From positions 1 through 30,183 of IMG/VR virus record IMGVR_UViG_3300020051_000064: DNA of 30,183 nucleotides. One strand, given 5' to 3'. The position numbers and the translations under genes are program-made. A model generated the notes under the pieces. The model was given only the letters and a program-made list of their open reading frames with translations, searched no databases and was not told the origin of the DNA. The DNA is from a virus. Position 1 is the first letter of the stretch. Every line of letters starts with the position of its first letter. Positions 16,701 through 23,808 of this stretch are shown one piece after another.

Positions 16701-16832
16701 GCCAGCGGTATAAGTGGTATCAGGCGCGGGGGAGTCGGCAGTAATTATTTGATCAAGAAGCGCATTATTCTGCTCAACGAGCTTAGCGTCTTGTGCAATT
16801 ATACTGTTTAAATATTCTGTTGCGCTCGGCAT
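10764..16832 (-). CDS. Giant internal virion protein with zincin motif and FtsK-gamma-like domain
   Basis: The protein has 2022 residues and is the largest here, placed last in the internal-virion cluster like the ejected giant proteins of T7-like phages. Hydrophobic Gly/Ala-rich segments lie near 125-165. The middle has low-complexity linkers. HEIGH at 1133-1137, with FEEWVAD around Glu1182/Glu1183, matches an HExxH...E zinc-protease site. Residues about 1283-1343, SSIYDQAVAAV...SVQRELRIGYNKTVELFDQM...GVISP...REVLI, closely match the winged-helix gamma domain that lets FtsK read oriented DNA motifs. The C-terminal 600 residues are mainly helical, with a late hydrophobic segment (LAPHMALFGLAVLPFAML). 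It probably enters the host with the DNA, may cut or remodel a host protein and may bind DNA. The ATG overlaps the upstream stop. Ejection is inferred from context. Confidence 0.8.
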   Translation of the reverse strand: MPSATEYLNSIIAQDAKLVEQNNALLDQIITADSPAPDTTYTAGTAYSPFKAGIRQGANAFAGDIEYFKALGNTLIGDEEGAQRNIETARIRSDQASKAVAGLETFQEFTDAPTFSGFLNQVQMGLGQVTPFAAETIAAGLTGFITGGAAPLAYGAARKAATEGVEAITKKLVTDIVQKKGRGETLDALENDIVEGLWSQTKRGAKIGGQTGVVAGTYPINTGESFKEFDEAGVDLNADRALQSLLLGGASTALEVTGEALVLSNLAKLAKRKAGSDPKSILNLYATNIAKNAGLSSITEGATELGQEGLLVAQRMAVDDSYTQDDANLRLGQAWFMGTIAGTAMGGGGAAVATTPDAISRVFDKAKELSRKGRAQEVSSEVDQEQYGNVGGFYTTQESQGDIFAQYDAMQDEGYGKKAVWVAGEPKDNGLGDIEENSSGTSTRNGKKVYFANIKGRGTIFSEDIDVVNSVVNDNGSDSSVGAALGYSATKAPTENATTVVQVLDAKGEVISEELTTQEGLPAARVAAQNIAGSKGKIAELPLAQAQEQRAQRVAAERGRNMTIDPDEAVDPNEQSQPEATAQDMGLTEAEPIQIELTEDGREQQTYQPKQSADQIFPETESLRREYENTFNKTVNWSTSPLGLASDSTLRKVNKLQSVNPESQVELVLGDDNRFRIEMTSLGGDLYTIQDKRGNQRRLPLGQFIQESIARASRRSKFSKDAGVSVVAVDEDGTVTEEFTVNIADMIAAGKRINETELGGSFDGIDSDVSGLSTIMGQLNVQGYELRVAGRELRGDVKAPRTGLAFEDGRSGIPQSYNLVTVNAKGDTLYDLLNRNPNTATKPLSKKNVKRLKDVAEANDRLIKRALAEFDAREPDATSTRRDAYAAQLEKAKQDNIRSEEIMLGAQDDSFSGFTSEGAKDRRREKAVFGLIQDEDTKPEDTIPTTGLSDAFTGFTEKQDGVFDGGPEAVNLDSANTRLLNEEPPPKTGYSEKRATTGVGGVPKGNPQFVLDAKQTTAVLDDPERTFAEYPLGGIPEAVSVTINQALKKLRLKGKVVVMPLSRLKALGDGIFDLTSDRDVGVALQEIANSIDGKTGGVHYRLRSNDGNGVHVVILNDEVLGGNELELTLTAGHEIGHALFIEEMQTALQDPELRGRLYRDFEKARAKSPELYDDAPGRDGFEEWVADQTAKWTTKNIKAQGVVHRFFARVAERLKSLWNSLSTNSRKRFGQEYSQAVDDFIAESIIRKQDPSAGQRRAIDPSATPALMRAKIFGFTDITSEISRSSIYDQAVAAVAKSRNATISSVQRELRIGYNKTVELFDQMEAAGVISPMDSNGNREVLIAADADLKPAPKQKTKAKPSSMKSEMKLAAINDAVNRAAKLPTKSDQNTTAAVQKNTQSILNKVWEIFAPMQSVVRRLSAKTGAGVKIANMIYGRSGEKGLGFIQKSTLKINEIEGQLVKTFGDLTSQEFKDSAQEARTDKPTSELSEQAQQIRGFLKRFYDEYVSQEENTSVGFREDFYTVLLDFDAISADLDGFSETIATERGDITASQVKEIIVATINNARTASENVTEALIDGLDPLHTAEESIELTKGVRRELLDKYSKPAEVALISYVRRLVKRVEWNRATKSGENTLTAELAKLSEKDQATAKKALGAALGFYPPLSEDMQKLSSAAQTLQIFTVLSLATISSIPELAAAVINTREFSGVFEGFKTIAATILDPKERWEFARDIGVIGNDSLANAFMSESDMQYLTPTARAAANKFFEYTGLNLFTKFTRVFAAQMAQNFIIKHATTPNSRSGRYLNELGLEAGVVKQWVSEGKGFSTPSGLAVKQGLQKFVESTMLRPNAAERPMWASDPRYALLWQLKSFPYSYGQVVIGGVVREMKARQQEGRAAGKTGGQIIAQDLAPHMALFGLAVLPFAMLSLELKEKTKYAMKAILPFREADASIFKTDDMEWGEYFAAAYGSAGVFGPLALLTSAQTDVKWGKPPVSVFGPTVDTLYQVLIQGDYERVLPIYNQF

Positions 16833-19048
16833 TACATTGCCACCGGCGAACGTTCTCGTGCTTTCGGAATTAGGGTTTTGTCTACGTATTCCCTACCAAA
16901 CAAATTGTAGGCCACTATTAATGGAATTTCTCCCCTTGATATGCCGGCCTCGTCTCCGACATCGATAAACCCGAAGGTTTTCCCTTTTGGATCTACAACG
17001 ATGCGATCTAATAGGCTATCAATTGGATAGTCTACAGATGAATCCGACCGCACAAGATTTTGCCAAAACTCCTCGCTGAACATGCCAGGGTCTTTCTGTT
17101 CTGCATATTTCTTGAGTACAACGGCCGCAACCTCAGCAGCACCTCGGCCATAAGCGAATTTTGCAGGACCCTCTGGAAGGTCTTCGAAAGTACTAAATAT
17201 ACGTCGTGCATCCGCTGTAATTGATACGTCGTTCCAGGGAACGGCGTCCTCCCCCTGCGCACCGGCTCTCACTGTTAGTGCATATACCTCGTCGTTCACT
17301 TTCTCAGTGATCTCTCTAAAATCTTTACTTTCAGCCGCTCTAGATTCATTTATTCTCTGGTTTAGAGTTGCCCGATTACCGAAATCGTCGATTTGCTCGC
17401 CCCGCCCATAATCCATGTCGCCGCGCTCTGCAAGATTAAACAGCTTTTGTAAAAGCGCTTGCTGTTGAGCAACGTTAAGAGATGCATCAGAAGTGGCTAT
17501 TATAGCTGCCGCAAGAGTTGCCTCCCGTGACCGTATATTTCCCAGATCTGAGGCCGTTGTAACGCCGGCATTCTTTAGTAATTGAGCCGTTTGATTGCGC
17601 TGATCGTCTGTAAAAACTAAGTCTCCTTCTTTAATCTTCGCAATCATGTTCTCGCGAGTAAGCGTCATATCAGGTGGATCAATAGGGTTTTCTTCGGTGC
17701 CTAACTTGCTATCAGGCGTCACAGCTGATGGATTTAAGATTTCAAAATCCCTACGAGCATTCTTTAGATCACGTATGTCTTGTTGACCAGCGTGGCCACT
17801 TCTTACCGCCCTATTCTCAAGTTTCTCTATCTGAGTTTCTAAGCCGCTCGCGTAATCTTGTACTTTTTTTGCTGACGACATAGCCATTCGTGATCGATAT
17901 TGATCGGCTTCGTCCGTCATCGAATCGGGGTCATTCACATCAACGGCAGACGGAGAACGTCTCTGCTCAAAACCTTTTAGTAAACTCTTTAGCTTAGGGC
18001 TCGCGTTTTCAGGGATATTCATAGCACCAAAAGCGCCATCTTCAGATCGCTCGAAACTAAGACCCATAGCCTCTAGCGACGCTATCGCTTCCTCTCCTGA
18101 TTCCGCAGCAGAAGGCAGGCGCGGGTTTCCAGAAGATTGTGATGTTGGGGATTGCTGAGTTGGTCTTGGGAACTGCGCTGCCACGTCCTCTGCAGACATA
18201 CCGTGCACATCTATTATCATTTGAGCCAGCTCATCGTAGCTCGCATTATTTACATCAAGAAGGGCTCTTCTACCCGCGATAACGCCTCCAGTATCCCCAG
18301 CCTGACCCAACTGGCTTGTTTGGTCGCCGAGCCCCTGAGCGGCGAGTTTTACCATGTCGGCTCTAAGAACTGCGTCATTCATCATGGTGCCATATATCTG
18401 GGCTTGCGGTGATTCCCACCCCCCGTTAGACATCATGCCACCAAGACCATTTGCAAAGATTCGTCTCAACGTCGCGCCATCGAACTCTATGACGGGATCT
18501 GCATCATCAGTTGTGCCCCCTTCTGTTAATGGCCCTTCTGTTTCGGCGTTTCCTACAATAACAGCATAGCGGTCATCACCAAGTTCTTCGATTTTCACTG
18601 TCTCGTATTCACCACCCGAGGGGGACCGTACTGCGGTGAACTGGGGAGACTGCTTCAGAACATTCACTACCGATTCTTTGTCGGTTGCCCACAGTTTTTC
18701 AAAAACGTCGTCGCTGACATTGAAGCCCCCATATTCATCGATGGTCAAACCTGGTCCAATGATCGGGATGATTGACGACGCTATTATCTTGTTTTCATAT
18801 GCAATATTTAGAGCGTCTGCCGCACGGTCTTGATTGGCTTGCTGGGCGGTCTGATTTCTTACTGACTCTTCGGTTGCCAAGAGTTGTCTATTGCGGGCCT
18901 CATTATTTTGTACGTCCTGAGTTTTTTGATAGGCGAGCTCAGCATCACGCTGCGCCAGAACGGAATCTCTGTACTCGTTATTTGCACGATCCTGTTTGCG
19001 TTGCCGCATCATGTTCAACATCGGCGAAAGGTCACCTAATCCAGCCAT
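16832..19048 (-). CDS. Internal virion protein (T7 gp15-like position)
   Basis: The protein has 738 residues. The N-terminal 75 residues form a Gln/Asn/Arg-rich helix (MMRQRKQDRANNEYRDSV, AYQKTQDVQNNEARNRQL) likely to be coiled coil. The remainder is acidic and helical with no recognisable enzyme motif, Cys-poor and without a membrane segment. Its order, after two small Ala/Gln-rich proteins and before the giant, parallels the internal core proteins of T7-like phages. It is probably ejected with DNA. The stop overlaps the start of the giant gene (TAATG), implying coupled synthesis. No similarity strong enough to name it was seen. Confidence 0.65.
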   Translation of the reverse strand: MAGLGDLSPMLNMMRQRKQDRANNEYRDSVLAQRDAELAYQKTQDVQNNEARNRQLLATEESVRNQTAQQANQDRAADALNIAYENKIIASSIIPIIGPGLTIDEYGGFNVSDDVFEKLWATDKESVVNVLKQSPQFTAVRSPSGGEYETVKIEELGDDRYAVIVGNAETEGPLTEGGTTDDADPVIEFDGATLRRIFANGLGGMMSNGGWESPQAQIYGTMMNDAVLRADMVKLAAQGLGDQTSQLGQAGDTGGVIAGRRALLDVNNASYDELAQMIIDVHGMSAEDVAAQFPRPTQQSPTSQSSGNPRLPSAAESGEEAIASLEAMGLSFERSEDGAFGAMNIPENASPKLKSLLKGFEQRRSPSAVDVNDPDSMTDEADQYRSRMAMSSAKKVQDYASGLETQIEKLENRAVRSGHAGQQDIRDLKNARRDFEILNPSAVTPDSKLGTEENPIDPPDMTLTRENMIAKIKEGDLVFTDDQRNQTAQLLKNAGVTTASDLGNIRSREATLAAAIIATSDASLNVAQQQALLQKLFNLAERGDMDYGRGEQIDDFGNRATLNQRINESRAAESKDFREITEKVNDEVYALTVRAGAQGEDAVPWNDVSITADARRIFSTFEDLPEGPAKFAYGRGAAEVAAVVLKKYAEQKDPGMFSEEFWQNLVRSDSSVDYPIDSLLDRIVVDPKGKTFGFIDVGDEAGISRGEIPLIVAYNLFGREYVDKTLIPKARERSPVAM

Positions 19049-19057
19049 TTCTTTCTC

Positions 19058-19651
19058 CTAGAACGACAACGCAAAAATGGCCATTGCGCCTAACTGGCCA
19101 ATGGTGCTGTATGTATTTGCTCTGCTCTGCGCTTTAGCTGCGTCAAATGCCTGCCTGCGCGAGTTAGCATCAGCTGCAGCAGAACCTAGCTGGCTCTGGC
19201 TTGAGCGGTTTACGCCTTGGCCAATGTTTATAAGATCGGCTTTTAAGTTAGTGTTAGCTTCGTTCTGCGCAATGCGAGCATCACCAACCGATTGGATCTG
19301 CCCAAGAATGCTGCCGCGCTGTATTGAACCTCGCATCGCCTGCACCTGAGCAGGAGTCATTTGACCGCCGTAACGCTGCTGGTTTCTTGACGCAATCTGC
19401 TTAGTAAGATCACTTGCCGACGTTGAATCTAGGCGTGCTTGGTCTACCAAAGAGGTGTCAGTCTGGGCGCGCTTGATAAGATCATTTTCCATACCGCGAA
19501 AATTCTTAATGTAATCTTGGAACTCGCCGCGAGTGATTTGGGCATAGGCCGCTTCAGGATCTGCAACCACCGGAAGTGATGAGTTACCCTGCGAAGCGTT
19601 AGTTGGCAAATAGCCAAGGCCTTCCATGTCTTCATAGTTTCTATTGCTCAT
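19058..19651 (-). CDS. Putative internal virion protein (T7 gp14-like position)
   Basis: The protein has 197 residues, mostly helical and rich in Ala, Gln, Ser and Asn. The pattern ASRNQQRYGGQMTPAQVQAM followed by GDARIAQNEANTNLKADLINIGQG, ending in a hydrophobic C-terminus (YSTIGQLGAMAIFALSF), is typical of small ejected virion proteins of short-tailed phages. The final hydrophobic segment could insert in the host envelope on ejection. It begins 4 nt after the related 205-residue gene. Identification rests on composition and context. Confidence 0.6.
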   Translation of the reverse strand: MSNRNYEDMEGLGYLPTNASQGNSSLPVVADPEAAYAQITRGEFQDYIKNFRGMENDLIKRAQTDTSLVDQARLDSTSASDLTKQIASRNQQRYGGQMTPAQVQAMRGSIQRGSILGQIQSVGDARIAQNEANTNLKADLINIGQGVNRSSQSQLGSAAADANSRRQAFDAAKAQSRANTYSTIGQLGAMAIFALSF

Positions 19652-19655
19652 ACGC

Positions 19656-20273
19656 TTACCCGTTTACAAAGTAGTTGAACCGGTCTCTCAGCGAACTTAC
19701 TCGTTGCGGAGGTCCGGCTTGGCCACGCGGCATATTCTTCTGCGGAGTGAAGAACGTGCCTCCAGTCTCCTTATTGTCCAATCCCTGCATCACAAATGCG
19801 CCACCGATAGTAGTCGCAGCATCTATTTTAGATTGAGCGACCATCTGCTTATTCCTGGCGCGGTTCAGTGCTTCACTTGTGCCTAATCGGGAAAGTTGTG
19901 CCATGCCCGTAGAAGCATCCGCCGCCTGCCCGCGAGCAGTGCCAAGGACATTCGTGCCCATCTGGTTCTGAATTTGTTTCGCTGAGGTATTAGCGACGCC
20001 AAGCTGTCCTTGGTACGCTTTTCCGAGGTCAGACCCGTAATCAACCTGCTGAGTATTTCTATAAGAGGGCTGTGTCAGCGCCTGCATAGTGTCGGCGTTT
20101 GCACGCCCACGAAGCGTTGTGCCAACATCCGCTGACTTCGCTTGGTCTCGCATTTCTTGCAAGAGCGGAGAATAGTTCTGTTTAAAGTAGTTGTAGTTCT
20201 GAAGAGCCACAGACGCTGAGGCTTTCTCCGCATCTGAAGCTTGGTAATCAGACTGTTTAGGTTTTGAAGACAT
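19656..20273 (-). CDS. Putative internal virion protein
   Basis: The protein has 205 residues, rich in Ala, Gln, Ser, Asn and Gly and mainly helical. It begins MSSKPKQSDYQASDAEKASA and contains NYFKQNYSPLLQEMRDQAKS, a pattern seen in head or internal proteins of marine podoviruses. It resembles the next gene product in composition (GTARGQAADASTGMAQLS against the RGSILGQIQSVGDARIAQNE type of segment), so the two may be diverged paralogues. Its start lies inside the end of the GNAT-like gene (17-nt overlap). Confidence 0.6.
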   Translation of the reverse strand: MSSKPKQSDYQASDAEKASASVALQNYNYFKQNYSPLLQEMRDQAKSADVGTTLRGRANADTMQALTQPSYRNTQQVDYGSDLGKAYQGQLGVANTSAKQIQNQMGTNVLGTARGQAADASTGMAQLSRLGTSEALNRARNKQMVAQSKIDAATTIGGAFVMQGLDNKETGGTFFTPQKNMPRGQAGPPQRVSSLRDRFNYFVNG

Positions 20274-20706
20274 GACATGATCGCCTATAAACTATGTGAT
20301 CCAGCTCCCAATCCCAGTGTTCCAGTGCTTCGCCTAGACGCTCGTTTTGGGTCCTCGTTTCGATCCACGCATAACCACTGTCCGCAGCAACTCGTGTCAG
20401 TTCTTCAAGGTGCCGAAACAAAACTGATGTTCCGTTTGGTTTACTCCAACACACCCAAACGAGTAGTGTCTTTTCGCCTGAATACTGGTCTGTCTCACTA
20501 GTCGTTACTGCAAACGCTTTGTCTGCAACCCACAATACTGCGTGTCCCGATTTAACCTCTGCATACACATCTTCTGGGATGTACGTTAAGTGTGGATTAG
20601 CCTCGAGAATCTCTTCTATCGCAGGCTTAATCCAATGCCACTCGGTTCGTATCTCACCTATATTGAGTGTATCGCCGGCGGAAAGGGCTACTGTGGTAAC
20701 CTCCAT
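20257..20706 (-). CDS. GNAT-like protein in the internal-virion cluster
   Basis: The protein has 149 residues. WHWIKPAIEEILEANPHL, EDVYAEVKSGHAVLWVA, AFAVTTSE, KTLLVWVCWSK and a closing HLEELTRVAADSGYAWIETRTQNERLGEALEHWDWE follow the pattern of GNAT-like small proteins encoded beside internal-virion genes in many short-tailed phages. No clear acetyl-CoA loop (Q/RxxGxG/A) is visible, so catalysis is doubtful and a structural use of the fold is possible. The ATG is inside the preceding gene (53-nt overlap), a sign of translational coupling. Confidence 0.6.
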   Translation of the reverse strand: MEVTTVALSAGDTLNIGEIRTEWHWIKPAIEEILEANPHLTYIPEDVYAEVKSGHAVLWVADKAFAVTTSETDQYSGEKTLLVWVCWSKPNGTSVLFRHLEELTRVAADSGYAWIETRTQNERLGEALEHWDWELDHIVYRRSCHVFKT

Positions 20707-21331
20707 ATTTCACATTCCTTGCTATTGGTGTATTTCCTGAACGCGCTTTATTCTCAGCATCTTTGACGCCTTCGTTGTAAAGCATTCCGTACATCTGCGC
20801 CGCAGCGTAATCAGTCCAATCTTTCGACGGAGTTCGCAACAATCGAAACAAGGCGCCATTTACAATTGCGTCTTTGTTATCGTTTAGTATCTCGTCGCTA
20901 AGAGTCGTACTGGTTACTGTTGGCTTAAGTACAGCGCGTAAAATCACGCTCTCGACAACCGTAGTATTTGGCACCGGAGCTAACCAAAACGTACTTTGGG
21001 TCTGCTGGACAAAATACTCGGGGATAGAAAACTTAGAAGGGTCGCGCCAATTTGGCTGACGCTTTTCTAAAAGCGCAGTACTGATAGGCTCTAACTTGTC
21101 ACCCTTGTAGACAGCCCAAAGAATCTTCTCAACGACCGTGCCTTTTGGAGGCTCGAGGTCATATTCATAGATTTTTGCAACCGTCGTTACAGGGTCTAGT
21201 TCTTGCTGATAGATTTCAGATTTGACGCACAGGTCTATGGCCGCGGAGCGAAGAGCTGATATAGCCATCGCATCTGAGCAGCCATGAACGCTGGGTAAAA
21301 CGTCTGGTAGTAAAGACTCGAAAGTCGCCAT
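20654..21331 (-). CDS. Head-tail adaptor-like virion protein
   Basis: The protein has 225 residues. The first 60 residues are helical (VLPSVHGCSDAMAISALRSA, AIDLCVKSEIYQQELDPV), followed by a beta-rich middle (KIYEYDLEPPKGTVVEKILW) and a C-terminal helix with KDWTDYAAAQMYGMLYNEGV. This order is common to connector or tail-tubular proteins encoded after the capsid gene in marine podoviruses. It would join the portal to the tail. The last residues are basic and Tyr-rich. Family naming is from pattern only. Confidence 0.6.
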   Translation of the reverse strand: MATFESLLPDVLPSVHGCSDAMAISALRSAAIDLCVKSEIYQQELDPVTTVAKIYEYDLEPPKGTVVEKILWAVYKGDKLEPISTALLEKRQPNWRDPSKFSIPEYFVQQTQSTFWLAPVPNTTVVESVILRAVLKPTVTSTTLSDEILNDNKDAIVNGALFRLLRTPSKDWTDYAAAQMYGMLYNEGVKDAENKARSGNTPIARNVKYGGYHSSPFRRRYTQYR

Positions 21332-21347
21332 TGGCGGTCACCTCAAA

Positions 21348-22046
21348 TTATTGGGTTGCCATCCGAGGTGCCACTGACATGAGATCAGTATTAGGATTCG
21401 TCACGGCATCAATCTGAGACTTTCCAGTAATAGACGACATGAACAACTGATAATGATTCGCAGCGCGCTGGCTATTACCCGCGTACTCTGCATCTTTCAT
21501 ATAAGCTGAATACAAAACATAATTAACTACTGCGTTTCCGTAGATGTCTGGGATATCTAAGTTATCGCTCTGAGTAACGCTGACTGGGTTCGCCGAATAG
21601 ATAATTTCGACGAACGCTGATCCCGTAACCCCTGGATAAACATAAAAGTTGATAGGATTACTATCATCATAAATATAATGCTTAACAGTAGCGCCGTGAG
21701 CAGCATCGCCGGTAACAGTTGGATCGTGCCAAGTAGGGGACTGCGCATCGAGCACCTCGCGATCTACAATTCGTACAGCGCGTGCGCCAGTACCATCAAC
21801 TGCGGCGGACATATTTCTTACGACGCGTAACAGCCGGTTACCATCGTTAGGTATTGACTGCTTAGTGCCGGCGGCAAGTGTCACTGTCGTATTCTTCGCC
21901 GACGCGTCTGGCTTAAAGAGTGCAATTTCTCGCTGTGCGTCGTTGACCCACAGAACAAGCTCACTAGTAACAGGCCATCTAACGCCCGTTGTGTCTTGGA
22001 GCGTTATTTGAACGCGGTCTACAATCGATTGAACAGATACACTCAT
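21348..22046 (-). CDS. Head-tail adaptor-like virion protein
   Basis: The protein has 232 residues. SIVDRVQITLQDTTGVRW, ELVLWVNDAQREIALFKPDA, TKQSIPNDGNRLLRVVRNMS and a late IPDIYGNAVVNYVLYSAYMK with YAGNSQRAANHYQLF match a widespread phage family (DUF6682-type, from memory) found between the capsid and tail genes. It is thought to act as an adaptor or tail-completion protein. It shares its overall order (helix, beta middle, helical YxxA segment) with the following gene, so the two may be functionally paired. Confidence 0.65.
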   Translation of the reverse strand: MSVSVQSIVDRVQITLQDTTGVRWPVTSELVLWVNDAQREIALFKPDASAKNTTVTLAAGTKQSIPNDGNRLLRVVRNMSAAVDGTGARAVRIVDREVLDAQSPTWHDPTVTGDAAHGATVKHYIYDDSNPINFYVYPGVTGSAFVEIIYSANPVSVTQSDNLDIPDIYGNAVVNYVLYSAYMKDAEYAGNSQRAANHYQLFMSSITGKSQIDAVTNPNTDLMSVAPRMATQ

Positions 22047-22062
22047 GATTCTTTAGCTCCCA

Positions 22063-22413
22063 TCAGCCATTTAGCACTTGATCCCAAGCGGCTTCTCTAA
22101 TCTCCGCAGAGACTTGCTTTCCCATCACACGATGGATTGCGGCTGCTTTGGGCTCGCCAGTTGTCTTAAAATCGTCCGGTGATCCAACATTAATCAACTC
22201 TTCGATTGCGTTTACAGCTTCGAATACTGGATCAACATCAGGCTCAACGGGTTCTGGGGCAGACTCAACCGATACACCTATGGCCTCCGCTCCCATGCCA
22301 ATAGCGATAGCAGCTATTGCCTCTGAAACATCTCTTTCCACTCCAGCTTGCAGGCAAACGACACCGCCGCCTAAAGTGGCTACTCTCAAATCAAATTCGG
22401 CCTTAATTCTCAT
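22063..22413 (-). CDS. Small post-capsid protein (unknown)
   Basis: The protein has 116 residues. The N-terminal 45 residues (MRIKAEFDLRVATLGGGVVC, LQAGVERDVSEAIAAIAIGM) look like the short beta-plus-helix domain seen in many small phage proteins encoded right after the capsid gene. A Pro/Glu/Val linker and a helical acidic C-terminus follow. It is the first gene after the capsid terminator, so it depends on readthrough or an unseen promoter. It could be a head-completion or decoration protein; this is not decidable from sequence. Confidence 0.6.
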   Translation of the reverse strand: MRIKAEFDLRVATLGGGVVCLQAGVERDVSEAIAAIAIGMGAEAIGVSVESAPEPVEPDVDPVFEAVNAIEELINVGSPDDFKTTGEPKAAAIHRVMGKQVSAEIREAAWDQVLNG

Positions 22414-22425
22414 TTTCTAGCCTTT

Positions 22426-22462
22426 AAAAAGGCCCCCTCGCAGCGTTAGCTGTAAGGGGGCA
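22426..22462 (-). terminator. Intrinsic terminator after the capsid gene
   Basis: On the minus strand, GCCCCCT pairs with AGGGGGC (22461-22455 with 22438-22432). After two mismatches, CAGC pairs with GCTG around a 4-nt loop. UUUUU (22430-22426) follows after one further base. The hairpin begins 18 nt after the capsid stop. Its strength and position suggest it ends or strongly attenuates the capsid transcript. Confidence 0.8.
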
Positions 22463-22479
22463 ATGCTCTCAAGGGGAGA

Positions 22480-23625
22480 TTACTGAGCAGTATCTAGGCA
22501 GATAACACCGAAGTCTTCGACAGCGCCGTTGTAGTCGCTGTTGAACTTGGGCTTCTTCAGACCGAAGATCTTGCCGATAGAGATGCCTGACTGGTTGCCA
22601 TAGTCGAAAGTATCTTCGACGATTTCTGGCGCGCCAATGTCAGCCATTGCAAGGGCTTGTGCTCCGCAGAACAGTGCGCGTGCGCCTGTAACATCTGCGT
22701 CTGCACCCCACTTGTAACCGGCAGCACCTGCGTTAGCAGAAGTTCCAGTAGTTCCGCCTTCAGTTGAGAAGACGTGACGGAACTCGTGACACATAACACC
22801 ATCAACCATCAGGCTGCTAGAGCCAGAGAACAAGCTGTTGCTTGTGCCACGGACGCCAGCGTTGCGGACGTTCGCAAGGAAGTCGGCATCGAGCTTGAGG
22901 TTAGCCATCTGCTGTGGGGTAACAAAGAGGTGGAATGTCTCTTCGTTGCCAGCACCGCGAATACCACGGATATAGTTATCCTTCGCGTAAGCTTTCAGTT
23001 CAACGATCTGCTTGTAACCCAGCTTGTCAGTCGCTGTAACAGCAGTGGTATCACCAGTAGTAATATCAGAGCCGCTAACGCGAAGGTGACGAGCTGCAGT
23101 AGGCGTAGTTACGTCTGAGGCGTACTCAAGATCAGAAAGATCAAGACCTGCACCTGCGTTGTTTACTCGCAGCGCGCCGTTGGTCTTGTTTGTGTAAGCA
23201 ACACCTGACAGCGTGAGGAATGCCAACTGATCCATACGGTCAGCCATAGCATAAGCCAGCGCGTCGCGTGAAGTTTCACGGAAGTTAACCACCGACTTCT
23301 GATCCGCCATACGACCGGCAATGCGGTTAGCGAAACGAAGCTGATCGAGATTAACAACGATGTCATACGCACGTAGCGCTTCTTCGTTGCCTTCCAGAGT
23401 GTAGTCACCAGTTACACCGTCGCCAGTCATATCAGCAAGCAGTGTAATAACAGCACGGGTGCCTTTCTCAGAACGAGTAAGTTCAGTGATACGCTGAACC
23501 ATTGCATTTGAACCAGATCCTGCGAACTGGTTGATGAAGCTCATGTTACGAGCTTGACGCCAAAAATCCCGACTCCACGCGGTTAGTTGCTCAGAAGTCA
23601 GGCTAGCAAAATTTGTTAAAGCCAT
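22480..23625 (-). CDS. Major capsid protein (N4-gp56 family)
   Basis: The protein has 381 residues from ATG 23625. It matches the N4-gp56/DUF4043 capsid family: LTAWSRDFWRQARNMSF, then VITLLADMTGDGVTGDYTLE, GNEEALRAYDIVVNLDQLRF, DQKSVVNFRETSRDALAYAM and ADRMDQLAFLTLSG. It assembles the head shell on the scaffold encoded upstream. A perfect GGAGG (23635-23631), 5 nt before ATG 23625, selects this start over an in-frame ATG at 23637 that would add MEAI and place the Shine-Dalgarno inside the gene. It has its own promoter, long leader and terminator, which would let it be made in excess over its neighbours. Confidence 0.92.
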   Translation of the reverse strand: MALTNFASLTSEQLTAWSRDFWRQARNMSFINQFAGSGSNAMVQRITELTRSEKGTRAVITLLADMTGDGVTGDYTLEGNEEALRAYDIVVNLDQLRFANRIAGRMADQKSVVNFRETSRDALAYAMADRMDQLAFLTLSGVAYTNKTNGALRVNNAGAGLDLSDLEYASDVTTPTAARHLRVSGSDITTGDTTAVTATDKLGYKQIVELKAYAKDNYIRGIRGAGNEETFHLFVTPQQMANLKLDADFLANVRNAGVRGTSNSLFSGSSSLMVDGVMCHEFRHVFSTEGGTTGTSANAGAAGYKWGADADVTGARALFCGAQALAMADIGAPEIVEDTFDYGNQSGISIGKIFGLKKPKFNSDYNGAVEDFGVICLDTAQ

Positions 23626-23630
23626 GATGG

Positions 23631-23635
23631 CCTCC
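23631..23635 (-). promoter_or_regulatory. Ribosome binding site deciding the capsid start
   Basis: GGAGG on the minus strand is 5 nt from ATG 23625. It overlaps the alternative upstream ATG (23637-23635), which has no comparable site, so the shorter 381-residue product is preferred. Confidence 0.8.
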
Positions 23636-23802
23636 ATTTGTTTGCATTAAATTAAAATAGCCTTGTAAATCGTCCTTTTCGTGCAGACTAACGGTCGCGC
23701 GTTTTAGCGAGAGCGGTCTCGGCGCATTTAACGTCTGTGCAGACGGGAGTACGGTTTTTACGTGAACGACACGATCAGTTTTCGTACTGATACACGAATG
23801 GT
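23636..23802 (-). promoter_or_regulatory. Structured 5' leader of the capsid mRNA
   Basis: About 165 nt of non-coding minus-strand sequence lie between the predicted transcription start (near 23802) and the capsid ribosome binding site. Three short hairpins can form: ATCAGT/ACTGAT around 6 nt (23774-23791), CGTCTG/CAGACG (23732-23745) and CGAGA/TCTCG around 4 nt (23708-23721). GTGCAGAC appears twice on the plus strand, at 23681 and 23737. A 67-codon reading frame across it (23603-23806) shows no family features. The long structured leader may stabilise the mRNA or bind a regulator; this is inference. Confidence 0.5.
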
Positions 23803-23808
23803 ACATTA

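Noticed and set aside
16203-16811. 202-codon plus-strand reading frame
   Set aside because: It is antisense to the N-terminal part of the 2022-residue gene; Cys/Arg/Phe-rich with no family pattern, no ribosome binding site and no promoter.
23635-23637. Upstream ATG as capsid start (385 residues)
   Set aside because: The GGAGG for the ATG at 23625 overlaps this codon and no ribosome binding site precedes it.
23603-23806. 67-codon minus-strand reading frame over the capsid leader
   Set aside because: It overlaps the capsid start in another frame, has no recognisable family and covers hairpins better explained as a leader.
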